Shown here piece by piece: positions 33,983 through 42,610 of a stretch of 52,498 bases of DNA. The notes under the pieces are model-generated. The model did no database searches. It saw nothing but the letters and a program-made list of their open reading frames with translations, and was not told the origin of the DNA. Position 1 is the first letter of the stretch, and each line of letters opens with the position of its first letter. Origin of the DNA: a virus. The stretch is from positions 1-52,498 of IMG/VR virus record IMGVR_UViG_3300032156_000014; one strand, given 5' to 3'. A program made the translations under genes and the position numbers.

Positions 33983-34197
33983 CTGCAAAAGAATAATTGA
34001 ATCCTAAGCCACATCCTGCGGAATAGGGTTACTTTAGGATAGCGCGAATCAATCCAGAAACATCTGGGATGCTCGTCTTTGAATTGTAGGGTACAACCAT
34101 TGATGTTTTTTATGAACCATTCTCTGAGCGCAAATGATTCCAGTTTGTTTTCGGCAAACACTCTCAAGGTTCCTGATTCGTCTATTTCTGCTTTCAT
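33979..34197 (-). CDS. Hypothetical protein (72 residues)
   Basis: MKAEIDESGTLRVFAENKLE begins a soluble alpha/beta protein with REWFIKNINGCTLQFKDEHP and a basic aromatic end (FRRMWLRIQLFFCR). It overlaps the SEC-C gene before it and the HTH-like gene after it by 4 bases each. The layout recalls small phage adaptor proteins, but no function can be named. Confidence 0.6.
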   Translation of the reverse strand: MKAEIDESGTLRVFAENKLESFALREWFIKNINGCTLQFKDEHPRCFWIDSRYPKVTLFRRMWLRIQLFFCR

Positions 34198-34373
34198 ATA
34201 GTTAGCTTTGATCTTACTTGCTCGGCTACTGACTTACTATGAAAATACTTCGTCTCGGCTCCACAACAGTTTTTGGCCTTTCTGCCAGATCCACAACTGC
34301 AAAGCGCATTTCTTTGCTTCTTTATAGCCATTATCGGAGAGCCATTTCCTTTATAAATAGTTACTTTGCTCAT
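34194..34373 (-). CDS. SEC-C motif small protein (59 residues)
   Basis: ATG 34373 to stop 34194: MSKVTIYKGNGSPIMAIKKQ, followed by LCSCGSGRKAKNCCG, a clear SEC-C zinc-binding motif. It overlaps the HNH gene stop before it and the next start after it by 4 bases each. SEC-C motifs bind zinc in SecA and many other proteins; here the function is unknown. Confidence 0.75.
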   Translation of the reverse strand: MSKVTIYKGNGSPIMAIKKQRNALCSCGSGRKAKNCCGAETKYFHSKSVAEQVRSKLTI

Positions 34374-34849
34374 GCGGTTTTGAAATTTAAATTTGCAAAC
34401 TGACCAAAAATCTCTTTTGCTTTACTATCATAAGCGCGTGCGGCGGCCTCTTCTGTTTTGAAATAACCAAGTCGAATGTGTTTGCCATTAATTTGTATTC
34501 CGGCTTTTATATATTCATATCTCTTGCCTCCATTAATAAATGATGCATGGCGCACTCCTTTATACTTGCGATTATCTCTTATTCTGCAATTCATTTGATT
34601 TTCGCTATTAGTGCACAAACGAAGATTACATTTTTGATTATTGAGGCCATTATGATCAACAAATTTATTGGCTGGGGCGTTTAATATTAACCTATGCATT
34701 TTTATAATTTTATTTTTATTAGGTGCCCTTCTTCCTGCATAATAAAATCTTTCAACCCCTATTACAAACCACTTCCATTGATTTAAATAATCATAATCTT
34801 CATCATCAACTAATGCAATCTGTCCTTTTGTTAATTTTATCTCTTTCAT
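34370..34849 (-). CDS. HNH endonuclease with AP2 domain next to the large terminase
   Basis: The 159-residue protein has an HNH_3-type core (KMHRLILNAPANKFVDHNGL, then NLRLCTNSENQMN, about 50-87). A C-terminal AP2-type domain follows (YKGVRHASFINGGKRY, then RLGYFKTEEAAARAYDSKA). It lies 19 bases after the terminase gene and is AT-rich. Some phages use an HNH protein in packaging, but the AP2 domain points to a free-standing homing gene. Confidence 0.87.
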   Translation of the reverse strand: MKEIKLTKGQIALVDDEDYDYLNQWKWFVIGVERFYYAGRRAPNKNKIIKMHRLILNAPANKFVDHNGLNNQKCNLRLCTNSENQMNCRIRDNRKYKGVRHASFINGGKRYEYIKAGIQINGKHIRLGYFKTEEAAARAYDSKAKEIFGQFANLNFKTA

Positions 34850-34868
34850 TATATAAAATATCTAAGTA

Positions 34869-36980
34869 TTAATCTGATTCATTCCGAAACATCCCATAAT
34901 ATCTCTCCAGATAAGATGCCAGTCCGGTCAATGCGTCCGCGGCGTCATCTTCCTTCGTGCTGGTTTTCATCAGCCTGCAGGTTTGATTCATGAAAGACTG
35001 CAAAGTCGGGTTAGGGTTCTCCGGAAATAGGAAATACATCTTCACAAATCCGGCATTGGCAAGTATGCGGGCCATTTCTCTTTTATTTGATTTGGCATAT
35101 TGGCCAAAGATCTCAACGCCCTGAAGCAGCGTTCTTGTCCTGCGCATGAAATTGATTCCCTCCCTGTTTGTCTCTAAAACAAGTTTCTTAATACCGTGTT
35201 CTTTAACTTTATCCTTAAGCTGTTCTATCTGAACTGTGAGGTTATTAAGCTCAAAGATCGCATCGGTTACATAAACCCTGTTCCCGGGATAGACCCTTGT
35301 TACCGGCATGGCAAAGTAATCCATGCTTTCATCAGCTGCCCGCGCAAAGGCAATGGTGAAATAATTGATTACCGTCTCTCCCTTTTCGTTCTTCTCATCC
35401 GGGGGTAGCTCTTTATATGTTTTCAGGCTCCCTTCCGGGAATACTCTTGTCTGGCTCTGTATATACGGATAAAATGTATTTGCAAGTGAATCAAAGCGGT
35501 CTGTTGAACGGCTCAGGCGGGTCTTTATATCTTCTTTTGGTTCAATGATTATTTTGCCATTGCTCTGAATGACATACCTAACCTCAATCAGCTCCTGGGT
35601 CAGCAATTGGTCCGGAGGCAGGCATGACTCTATTTTATTGATAGGATTAAGCCAGTCCCTGACGGCCCAGAACAGATAGGCTCTCATATTGGCAAACTCA
35701 AGTTGTCCTGTAAGATCATGCAAGTTCTGAGCAGACTCAGAAAACTTGACTGAATAGACCTTGCTCTCAAATCCAAGTTCAACCAGCCGGCTGTAAACCC
35801 CGGATCCTTCGCCTATCGTATCAATGAATACCTCTTCAAGTGTCCCTATATCCTTTGTAATGTTCCCGGCAACCTGCATGTGATCAGCCTTACCCGCTGA
35901 CTGATGTACGTCAAAGCCCTTTACCACATCGCCAACCCTGTCACATGATACGGTACTGTCGCGTCCCATCCCGGCCACATCCACACCCCTGCGATATTTA
36001 CCTTTCGGTGCTTCTCCCGATTCTCTCCATTTGTTCCATCTTTCATTTGCCAGTTCAACCCATCGAAGAGGTATCAATGAATCTTCTGATACTTCCGGGA
36101 ACATCCCACGGACCTTAACCCGGAACAGGTCATTTGGTCTGTACCATCCTCTTTCAAATTCAAAATCTCCTTTGTCAAGGTCAATATCGCTGTCATGAAT
36201 AACTGTGCACCAGGTCTCTACCTTGTCTTTCACCCAATCATAATCGACCTGCCCGGGAATGATATTCTGCTTACTGATCACATTAGGCGCTGTAAGGTCG
36301 TCAAGGCGAAAGGACTTCCATCTTGGAGAGTTCATTGACCTGGCAGCATAACCGACTGATGAATTCGGGTTAAAGACTATGAGTATCTTTGAATTGGCCT
36401 GCAGGTTGCCCTCTATGGCTGCAAATGTCTCTTCGCTGATCCCTGATGCCTCAGTGACAATAAACATGGTATTGACAGCATGAAAGCCGGACCATACCTC
36501 TGTCTTGTTATCTTCAGCCTTGAATCCTGTCAGGAACCATTCTGCATAATCGGTCCTGATGTCGCACGATACAAGCCTGCCCGGCAGTACCTTCGCAGAA
36601 TTAAAGAGCCTCACAATCTCAGGGTGCATAATATTTTTTACCTGACGTCCGGTCGGAGCTGTCATTGCAACCTTCGTATTTTCAACGAGTTCCCCCTTTG
36701 AATTGAATTTCGGAGTCAGGTATAAGAAACAAAGGGCCGCGACAGCTGCAACAAAGTCTTTTCCCCTAGCTGTACCGGATGCCACCGATACCATCTTGTG
36801 TGTCTGTACTGCCCGAAGTATTTCCTGCTGTTCCGGATCCAAGTTGACACTAAAGACATCTTTTGCGAACTTGCACCAGTCCTGCTGCCAGATCTTGAAA
36901 ACATTTATCTCCCTCTCTGTTATCTCAATCTTTTTTGGAATCACCTGGTCCATCAGATGTGGCTTTTTGAATGAGTTCAA
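34869..36980 (-). CDS. terL: Terminase large subunit, long form (703 residues)
   Basis: Residues about 30-330 are the packaging ATPase: an atypical Walker A SGTARGKD (68-75) and VNTMFIVTEASG as the likely Walker B region. An RNase H-fold nuclease follows (RGVDVAGMGRDSTVSCDRVG, then VFIDTIGEGSGVY). A second segment (ARAADESMDYFAMPV, LVLETNREGINFMRRTR, KEDDAADALTGLASY) also looks like a terminase nuclease. At 703 residues it is longer than usual. It overlaps the small terminase by 56 bases. Confidence 0.9.
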   Translation of the reverse strand: MNSFKKPHLMDQVIPKKIEITEREINVFKIWQQDWCKFAKDVFSVNLDPEQQEILRAVQTHKMVSVASGTARGKDFVAAVAALCFLYLTPKFNSKGELVENTKVAMTAPTGRQVKNIMHPEIVRLFNSAKVLPGRLVSCDIRTDYAEWFLTGFKAEDNKTEVWSGFHAVNTMFIVTEASGISEETFAAIEGNLQANSKILIVFNPNSSVGYAARSMNSPRWKSFRLDDLTAPNVISKQNIIPGQVDYDWVKDKVETWCTVIHDSDIDLDKGDFEFERGWYRPNDLFRVKVRGMFPEVSEDSLIPLRWVELANERWNKWRESGEAPKGKYRRGVDVAGMGRDSTVSCDRVGDVVKGFDVHQSAGKADHMQVAGNITKDIGTLEEVFIDTIGEGSGVYSRLVELGFESKVYSVKFSESAQNLHDLTGQLEFANMRAYLFWAVRDWLNPINKIESCLPPDQLLTQELIEVRYVIQSNGKIIIEPKEDIKTRLSRSTDRFDSLANTFYPYIQSQTRVFPEGSLKTYKELPPDEKNEKGETVINYFTIAFARAADESMDYFAMPVTRVYPGNRVYVTDAIFELNNLTVQIEQLKDKVKEHGIKKLVLETNREGINFMRRTRTLLQGVEIFGQYAKSNKREMARILANAGFVKMYFLFPENPNPTLQSFMNQTCRLMKTSTKEDDAADALTGLASYLERYYGMFRNESD

Positions 36981-37329
36981 GGAATAGATTTAGAGAGCCG
37001 GTATGTTCTACCTCAGTTTTGTCGGCCCATTTTGCACGGTTCTTTAACCAGAATATCCTATCAATTCCACCTTTCTCAATAGAGTCTTTAAAGATCGTAC
37101 CCTCAACCAGGGCGACGCCCTCTTCTGTTTTTTGTGTGCGGTAAGCCGAAAAATCTTTTTTATATTTCCGCTTAACTGCATTATAAAGAGTGTCAGGATG
37201 ATAATTCAAGAGCCTTGCCACTGCAGCGCCATTACAACCAGCTTTAAGGTAAAAATCAACTTTCTGCCAATCAATTACGATTTTCTTCCTTCCGGATCTT
37301 CGTTTATGTTTCTTCTTGATGTAAGCCAT
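36925..37329 (-). CDS. terS: Terminase small subunit
   Basis: A 134-residue protein with a basic N-terminus (MAYIKKKHKRRSGRKK), an HTH-like region (AGCNGAAVARLLNYHPDTLY, about 31-50), and a C-terminal helical tail ending GPGDSKKD. It lies directly before the large subunit, the standard order, and overlaps both neighbours. Its HTH would select the packaging site. Confidence 0.83.
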   Translation of the reverse strand: MAYIKKKHKRRSGRKKIVIDWQKVDFYLKAGCNGAAVARLLNYHPDTLYNAVKRKYKKDFSAYRTQKTEEGVALVEGTIFKDSIEKGGIDRIFWLKNRAKWADKTEVEHTGSLNLFLELIQKATSDGPGDSKKD

Positions 37330-38048
37330 TATGTATTCAGTTTCTCAAAAAACTCTTCGCCTTTGATCATAATACTATCAGGCCGGAATCCAAATGTATC
37401 AAGGAATTGGGCCTTATTCTCGTATTTATCAAAACTTAGGGTGACATAGGCCGCGCTCTGCTGGTACATCAGGCCCTTCTTCATATCTTTCTTGACCTGC
37501 TGCATTTGCTTCTTCCGATCTTCATAGCTCCTGCCAAGATCTGCAAAGTCGTTTTTAATATCGCTGGCTTCTCCGGTCAATACAGGTATTTCAATATTCA
37601 TCAGCTTCAGGTCATTATCTTCAAGGCCTGCAAGCTTATAATCTATTTCCGGAATAAGGTTCGCGAGCAGGTCCAGGTCCTGGGGCGTGTTTGTTGCCTG
37701 GGCGTCCATGAATATGTTCTGCTCAATCTCCTGCTTTCGTGTCAGGTTTATCTTTTCAACCTTCACATCATAATCGACGGGGTGATCTTTGGTATTATTG
37801 AAGATCATATCGAGTGCATACAAGCGTTTGTGCCCTGAGATCAGGTTGCCAGTGCCCTCGTTCCAGATCAGGCCTCCCAAGAAAGCCACGTTCTTAAAGT
37901 TTCTGAGCTGCTTCTGAATAGCCTCTTGTGTGTGCCTCTTCGGGTTGCCCGGCATGAAATTTATCTGCGACCGTTTTATGATCACGGTTTCGCTCTGCTT
38001 AAATTTCTCTTTCTTCTCAGGCTGTTTTTTGGCTTTCGGTGTACTCAT
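37329..38048 (-). CDS. ParB-like nuclease-domain protein
   Basis: ATG 38048 gives MSTPKAKKQPEKKEKFKQSE. The ParB/Srx fold follows: NFMPGNPKRHTQEAIQKQL, GGLIWNEGTGNLISGHKRL, then NIFMDAQATNTPQDLDLLA. Such proteins often sit between PP-loop proteins and terminases in phages; several act as nucleases or modification factors. An ATG at 38081 lies inside the upstream gene and is less likely. Exact role unknown. Confidence 0.8.
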   Translation of the reverse strand: MSTPKAKKQPEKKEKFKQSETVIIKRSQINFMPGNPKRHTQEAIQKQLRNFKNVAFLGGLIWNEGTGNLISGHKRLYALDMIFNNTKDHPVDYDVKVEKINLTRKQEIEQNIFMDAQATNTPQDLDLLANLIPEIDYKLAGLEDNDLKLMNIEIPVLTGEASDIKNDFADLGRSYEDRKKQMQQVKKDMKKGLMYQQSAAYVTLSFDKYENKAQFLDTFGFRPDSIMIKGEEFFEKLNT

Positions 38049-38691
38049 AAAGCAAATGATTGACGGCCGGGTACTGAGCAATTACTTTCTTAAGATCTTC
38101 AGGATACTTCTCATATAGCCAGCCGATATATTGTTTATTGTTTATTTCAACACATTGCGAATGGTCATTATTATAACTTACCGGCAGGGGTAGTTTATAA
38201 TACCTTATCAAGTCAATGACCTGCTTGTTATTAAGATTTGCCAGAGGGTAAACCCTTTTAGCTGCCCGGTTTATTGAATGATCTTCAAGCTCTTTCAGTT
38301 CAAACATGCGGTGAACAGAATCATATTTTTTCATGCCAAGACAGACCCAGCCAATTTTGACCTTTGCCCGCACCTGGTTTATGATATCTTCAAGCTGAAC
38401 ATGTTTCATGGTACGGTCCTGCTTAATGCCATAAAAGCCGGTTCTGATATGTCGCGACAAAGAAAAATGAGGTACCTGAATGAATTCTATGTTCTTATAC
38501 CTGTCAGCAAAATAAACCTGGTACTTTCGTACATGGTCCAGATCTTTAACCACGTACATGTAAACAGAGATAACACGGTCAAAGATCATGCTGCAGTAAT
38601 GAGTCATCAAAATTGAATCTTTGCCGGTCAATGAACTGAATAGTATAATACTATCAGCCTCTTGTCTTATCTTTTCGAGCGGCCCGTTCAT
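38017..38691 (-). CDS. PP-loop ATPase, PAPS reductase-like (224 residues)
   Basis: The N-terminus has the PP-loop signature (ILFSSLTGKDSILMTHYC, about 16-33). A downstream GWVCLGMKKYDSVHRMF and INRAAKRVYPLANLNNKQV match phage proteins annotated as phosphoadenosine phosphosulfate reductase. These use ATP or PAPS chemistry; the phage role is unknown and could be DNA modification. The start codon lies 2 bases after the terminator T run at 38694-38719. Confidence 0.8.
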   Translation of the reverse strand: MNGPLEKIRQEADSIILFSSLTGKDSILMTHYCSMIFDRVISVYMYVVKDLDHVRKYQVYFADRYKNIEFIQVPHFSLSRHIRTGFYGIKQDRTMKHVQLEDIINQVRAKVKIGWVCLGMKKYDSVHRMFELKELEDHSINRAAKRVYPLANLNNKQVIDLIRYYKLPLPVSYNNDHSQCVEINNKQYIGWLYEKYPEDLKKVIAQYPAVNHLLYEYTESQKTA

Positions 38692-38693
38692 AC

Positions 38694-38719
38694 AAAAAAG
38701 CCCCCGCGCCGGGGGCTTT
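38694..38719 (-). terminator. Strong intrinsic terminator before the PP-loop gene
   Basis: On the minus strand AGCCCCCG pairs with CGGGGGCT and is followed by six T, then GT and the ATG of the PP-loop gene. The plus strand also ends with TTTGTT. It ends the ASCH-gene transcript. Any expression of the packaging genes must read through or start here. Confidence 0.88.
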
Positions 38720-38739
38720 GTTCATCTCTGGGGGTGCTT

Positions 38740-38796
38740 TTATCTTACCGGTGCATTCCAGGTTTCAGCACTTTCCCATCCGCTTTCGTCTGCCAT
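38740..38796 (-). CDS. Possible 18-residue peptide
   Basis: ATG 38796 opens MADESGWESAETWNAPVR and stops at 38740, just before the terminator. It is acidic and Trp-rich. Its length allows no firm claim, but the Trp spacing and position in an otherwise empty 105-base gap are suggestive. Confidence 0.25.
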   Translation of the reverse strand: MADESGWESAETWNAPVR

Positions 38797-38826
38797 GACA
38801 TTTCGTATTAAGTTCAACAATAAAAA

Positions 38827-39873
38827 TCAGGGTTTATGTTCAACAACCTTACCCAGAATTATCTCGATCGCGATATCGCCTTTCTTCAGACCCTCAGGTA
38901 TCTCATTAATGAAAGTATAACAGCCGACTTCTTTACATTCAGCAACAAGCATGGGACTGTCAGCCCTGTAGCCATTTATAAATCGAATATGGGTGATGTC
39001 TTTACGCGGCGAATATTTGCCGTTATCATCTTTGAAGCCTAAAAGCCTGGCATTGAATCTCGAAGGGGCGCGGTATTCTTTTGTCTTTTCGCCTGAGAGG
39101 ATCTGATCATAAAACTTCTTTTTGATAATCAGATTAACAATTACCGGGTATTTGCTGTTATCATGCATCACACAAAGATACTCATATTTGTTTTTCGGTG
39201 TTTCGGTAGCATCTTTATTTTTCAACTCTGCGGGCTTATTTATTAACAGGGTTTGTTTTGAGGCCCGGGCCTCAGTGGTACGCACCTGGCTCTTGAGTTT
39301 TTCGATCTCATGTTCGCGCTTATTGTCTGCGTCTGTTTTTCTGCCCCAGACAAGGCCGCGCTTATTGCCGTATAAATACCGGGCTGTCTCTTCTTTTTTC
39401 TGGATCTCTGCTTTCAGTTCAGGTATTGAGGGCCGGGGTTCTGCTGGTTTCATTGGCCTGGCTTTAATGGCTTTCTTTGTGAATGACTCGACGGCCCTGA
39501 ATGATTTTTCAACCATGTTTCTAATATGACATATTTGCTGGGGTGCGAATGTATAACCAAAGTCAGGCCCGGCTATTTCAATTAAAACCTCGTCGTTTTT
39601 ATAAACCGGGGCGCCCCATTCAAAATCTGGCTTGTCAGTATGCTTAGGGTGATCAGGATGCAACCGCTGCCCTTCAGTGGTTATATTCACCGCGCAAAAT
39701 TCAGAGCTTATCAAATCGGTGCTTTTTGCCAGCCGCTCGAGGTTGAATGTATTGAAATTCAGCAAATCATATTTGCCCGTACCGGTGTGAATAGGTGCCA
39801 AAATACTCTCGACCTGGTTAAAGGTTCTTAGTATTGCGTTCTGTCTGTCTTGGATCTGTGTCAGTGTGTTCAT
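38827..39873 (-). CDS. ASCH-domain protein (348 residues)
   Basis: Residues about 240-335 form an ASCH/PUA-like domain (LIIKKKFYDQILSGEKTKEY, then RFINGYRADSPMLVAECKEV), which binds RNA or modified nucleotides. The N-terminal 230 residues are helical, with a coiled coil near 150-200. Its start overlaps a possible 60-residue gene. An RNA-linked role is inferred from the domain only. Confidence 0.75.
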   Translation of the reverse strand: MNTLTQIQDRQNAILRTFNQVESILAPIHTGTGKYDLLNFNTFNLERLAKSTDLISSEFCAVNITTEGQRLHPDHPKHTDKPDFEWGAPVYKNDEVLIEIAGPDFGYTFAPQQICHIRNMVEKSFRAVESFTKKAIKARPMKPAEPRPSIPELKAEIQKKEETARYLYGNKRGLVWGRKTDADNKREHEIEKLKSQVRTTEARASKQTLLINKPAELKNKDATETPKNKYEYLCVMHDNSKYPVIVNLIIKKKFYDQILSGEKTKEYRAPSRFNARLLGFKDDNGKYSPRKDITHIRFINGYRADSPMLVAECKEVGCYTFINEIPEGLKKGDIAIEIILGKVVEHKP

Positions 39874-40000
39874 TGCTTTGCAGTGTTAAATTGTTAATAA
39901 TCAGGATTGTCTTTGTGGCCTCTTCAATGTCTTGCGACAATGCGGCGACCCTTACAAGCGAGCGCCGGGGCCGTGCCGGGTGTTTATTTGCGGGTTTCAT
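39818..40000 (-). CDS. Possible small basic protein (60 residues)
   Basis: MKPANKHPARPRRSLVRVAA runs from 40000 to 39818 and overlaps the ASCH gene by 56 bases. It is basic at the N-terminus and polar at the end (TDTDPRQTERNTKNL). The overlap is long and there is no recognised motif, so it may be a chance frame. Confidence 0.35.
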   Translation of the reverse strand: MKPANKHPARPRRSLVRVAALSQDIEEATKTILIINNLTLQSNEHTDTDPRQTERNTKNL

Positions 40001-40084
40001 TATATAAAATATTTAAGGGTTTCATTTTTAAAACTTTCGCCCGGGCCTTTGAAGTGATCGCCAGCCCTGGGCAAATAGTTTGAT

Positions 40085-41305
40085 TTAATTAACTATTGAT
40101 TCAAGCATTGCGCGCTTACTCTTCGGGAAGATCCAGCCCGGGACTCTTTCGCCGTTCAAAGTCAGTGCCGGGTTGAAACGACCGCCCATCTCTTTCAGGC
40201 TGTCTTTTATCGGCTTGGTATTGCCAAACAGGGCAAGGGCTTTATCTGAATAGTCAACCAGCTGCAGGCCGTCAATATTTACGGGTGCTGCCGGTTCTGG
40301 CTTGCTGTTCTTAAGTGCAAAGAAGTTGCCGCGCCCGGTCTCATAATAAAGATCTTCAAGATGCCATTTCAGGGATTGTTTACGGACTATCCAGCCTGCA
40401 TAATGCGAACGGCCTAAATAGTACCCGGCCCCCATGCTGTATTTTTCGCGGTGCTCTATAGTCTCTTCATGTATGCCAGTGGTAAAATTTACCGGGGTGT
40501 TATCGGCTGTTATCGGCTCAAGAGCGCCGAGGCCGTTAATATATTTCTGGCAGTCTTCGCGGGTTTGAAATTCTTTGTTATCTGTTAATTCACGATGCCA
40601 GGGCGACCGTTGGCCCTTGTGATAATAAGAGCCATTACTACAGAAATCGGTATCTATTAATACTAAGGGTTCAAAAATACCCTTTTCTGGACCCAGGTGC
40701 TGGGTATGTTCAAATTTAACAGCGGCCTTTCTCATTTCGCTGAATAGGTCGCGCTCATGACTGCTAAATGCAAGTATCACGGTTTTATCATCATGGCTTG
40801 CAAAATAGTCTGTCATGCTGTCACTGTCGTCGACCATGTGTTCGGCAATTATTACAGCCTTAGCATCGCCGGGCCTGTTTGCTTCAAATATTTCGCGGCC
40901 TTTTGCTATTAATGCGGTGCGCTCTTCGCTTGCTATTCTTGCAGCCTCTTTTTGCTCGCCCTCTCTTTTGTTTGCCTTACTCAGGGCCTCGACTATCTCT
41001 TCAGTCTTGCAAATGTCGCCCGGGGTGTAATATATGCCAATGCCAAATATTTCACTTCCGGGCCGTATGCCGTAAGCCTGCTCGATGCCTTTGGCTGGGT
41101 CATCAAGATTAACCCATCTGTAATTTAACCGCCCGTCAAAGTCTGAATTGTAGGTCTCATATATGGCCCGGCGGTCGTGGCTGTGGCTGTCTTGCCCGTA
41201 ACCATTAAGCCAAATTATTTGGCCTATCGGTAAAACAACATCTTTTAGCTCTTGCATGATGCCCGGCTTCATTTCGTCTTTAAAATCTGTCTTTACTGTT
41301 TTCAT
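40085..41305 (-). CDS. Large accessory protein with a C-terminal FGNTKPIKDSLK motif (406 residues)
   Basis: The C-terminal segment (ALFGNTKPIKDSLKEMGGRF, then NGERVPGWIFPKSKRAMLES) is a short module I have seen at the end of many Bacteroidota mobile-element proteins, including antirestriction-like and helicase proteins. The rest is soluble and unfamiliar (IWLNGYGQDSHSHDRRAIYE; GAGYYLGRSHYAGWIVRKQS). Function unknown. Confidence 0.65.
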   Translation of the reverse strand: MKTVKTDFKDEMKPGIMQELKDVVLPIGQIIWLNGYGQDSHSHDRRAIYETYNSDFDGRLNYRWVNLDDPAKGIEQAYGIRPGSEIFGIGIYYTPGDICKTEEIVEALSKANKREGEQKEAARIASEERTALIAKGREIFEANRPGDAKAVIIAEHMVDDSDSMTDYFASHDDKTVILAFSSHERDLFSEMRKAAVKFEHTQHLGPEKGIFEPLVLIDTDFCSNGSYYHKGQRSPWHRELTDNKEFQTREDCQKYINGLGALEPITADNTPVNFTTGIHEETIEHREKYSMGAGYYLGRSHYAGWIVRKQSLKWHLEDLYYETGRGNFFALKNSKPEPAAPVNIDGLQLVDYSDKALALFGNTKPIKDSLKEMGGRFNPALTLNGERVPGWIFPKSKRAMLESIVN

Positions 41306-41327
41306 TTGCTTTGCGGTTTATGATTAA

Positions 41328-41543
41328 TTACAACATAATAACACAAGTAAAAAAAGATTTACCTGCATGAATACCATGTTCAATTTTACATGTTTCTGTA
41401 ATTTCAGCGCTATAATGACGACCTGCCCTTAATGCCCCGCTTAGCGCTTTCTTAGATACTTCACAACAATCTATAGTTGTGTGCCATAGAAAAAACCTAC
41501 AGTGAGTAGTTTTTAAGATCTCTGATTTTGTTAGTGCTTTCAT
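41328..41543 (-). CDS. Hypothetical protein (71 residues)
   Basis: MKALTKSEILKTTHCRFFLW leads the transcript from the promoter region at 41566. It has five cysteines (THC, DCC, ETC, FTC) and a small HTH-like helical N-terminus. The following spacer to 41305 is short. Function unknown. Confidence 0.55.
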   Translation of the reverse strand: MKALTKSEILKTTHCRFFLWHTTIDCCEVSKKALSGALRAGRHYSAEITETCKIEHGIHAGKSFFTCVIML

Positions 41544-41565
41544 CTTTGCAGTATTGGTTTATAAT

Positions 41566-41580
41566 GTGTTACTGTGATAC
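41566..41580 (-). promoter_or_regulatory. Copy of the phage palindrome upstream of the 71-residue gene
   Basis: GTGTTACTGTGATAC (plus strand) shares 12 of 15 bases with the copy at 3982. It lies 22 bases upstream of the ATG at 41543, with TA two bases away as in the other copies. No good -33 box is visible. Confidence 0.6.
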
Positions 41581-41712
41581 TGCAATATTACGCCGGGTTT
41601 TGGTGTAAAAACATGATTTTTGTCATGTTTTGACGTTTATTGACTATTTATAATTAGTCTAAATTAATACAATATTGCCTTAACTTATTTTTTAGTTGTG
41701 CTTTTTGACATC

Positions 41713-41737
41713 AAAAAAAGCCCTGAAATGACAGGGC
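41713..41737 (-). terminator. Intrinsic terminator of the HTH regulator gene
   Basis: On the minus strand GCCCTG pairs with CAGGGC across a six-base loop and is followed by seven T (41713-41719). It lies about 95 bases after the HTH gene stop at 41831. The remaining gap to 41566 has no credible gene and is AT-rich. Confidence 0.87.
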
Positions 41738-41830
41738 CGGGGGTCTGGCCGGGTAGATTATACCTTTTTGGCCTTTTGACGTGTTAGGGGGGTGTTTCTT
41801 GTTGAATTCTGGCAGGTTTTCGGGCCCGGT

Positions 41831-42238
41831 TTACTTTGGGTTTATAATTATCTGGACATTTGACGGCACCAGTTTTGAAAGCTGTTTTAACAGATCTATG
41901 ATCTGGCTGCCTGGTTCTGGTCCGGGTTCGGGGGTTTCATTCTCTTTTTTACTACTATCTGCAGAATAATCAGAAAGGTTTTTTCTCATACGTTCGACTT
42001 CTCTCGGATCCGGCCTGATCCCTGCATAATTCAAATCGCTGATGTGTTTCTTTATGAAGTCCTGGACGGTACCCAAGACTGAGGGCCTGATCTTTAATTC
42101 AGCCGGGTTATCCTTAAGGAGCTTGCTGACCGTGGGTTCTGATAATCCTGTCTCAGCTATAATCTGTTTAACTGAATATTTCTTCTCTGATTTCAGGACC
42201 CCGCAGAGCTTACGGAACTTCAGAACATCTTCGTACAT
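41831..42238 (-). CDS. HTH regulator (135 residues)
   Basis: The N-terminus has an HTH region (YSVKQIIAETGLSEPTVSKL, residues about 21-40), followed by a helical middle and a Pro/Glu linker (ETPEPGPEPGSQ). The C-terminal helix could dimerise (IDLLKQLSKLVPSN). It stands alone, with its own promoter, upstream palindromes and terminator, the layout of a phage regulator. It is the first candidate for the protein that binds the recurrent palindrome. Confidence 0.75.
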   Translation of the reverse strand: MYEDVLKFRKLCGVLKSEKKYSVKQIIAETGLSEPTVSKLLKDNPAELKIRPSVLGTVQDFIKKHISDLNYAGIRPDPREVERMRKNLSDYSADSSKKENETPEPGPEPGSQIIDLLKQLSKLVPSNVQIIINPK

Positions 42239-42342
42239 AACTAACTGATATATTTTGAAAAGAACCCTTTTTTACGAGTCCCGGCCGACTGACCTTCATT
42301 TGTTTCGGGTGCTTTCAGCCGGGATTAAACCAATAGCTGAAA

Positions 42343-42394
42343 CAAAGATAAGATGTTTCTGTAACACATGTCAAATATTGTTATTAACAATATT
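42343..42394 (-). promoter_or_regulatory. Promoter of the HTH regulator with two palindromes
   Basis: CAAAGATA (42343-42350, complement TATCTTTG) is a perfect -7 box and CAAA (42372-42375) gives TTTG at -33, with 21 bases between. The phage palindrome (ATGTTTCTGTAACAC, 42353-42367) fills the spacer, two bases from the -7 box. A second, different palindrome, AATATTGTT-ATT-AACAATATT (42374-42394), overlaps the -33 box. This suits an autoregulated promoter. Confidence 0.75.
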
Positions 42395-42409
42395 ATCAAC
42401 AATATGAAA

Positions 42410-42610
42410 TCAGAAAGGAGAGTTGGCCGGATCAAAACTCTTAATGTCGGTTCGTTTTGGCAGGTACTCAATATCGTCATTATCCCGGAGCAGGATGTAT
42501 TTACCGTCAATCTCAATAACCCTGGCGCAAAGGTTAAAGGGGGTCACTATGCCTTTCCTGCGAAGGACAAAATCAAAACGGCCATAGTCGGATGGCTTCA
42601 GATCAGTCAT
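42410..42610 (-). CDS. Hypothetical protein (66 residues)
   Basis: MTDLKPSDYGRFDFVLRRKG begins a small beta-rich protein (FNLCARVIEIDGKYILLRDN), which looks like a small SH3-like or OB-like barrel. It overlaps the gene before it by 4 bases and is the last gene of the modification transcript. Function unknown. Confidence 0.65.
   Translation of the reverse strand: MTDLKPSDYGRFDFVLRRKGIVTPFNLCARVIEIDGKYILLRDNDDIEYLPKRTDIKSFDPANSPF

Noticed and set aside
33753-34007. Plus-strand frame of 84 residues
   Set aside because: It covers a good minus-strand small gene (33818-33982) with ATGA overlap, so I prefer the latter.
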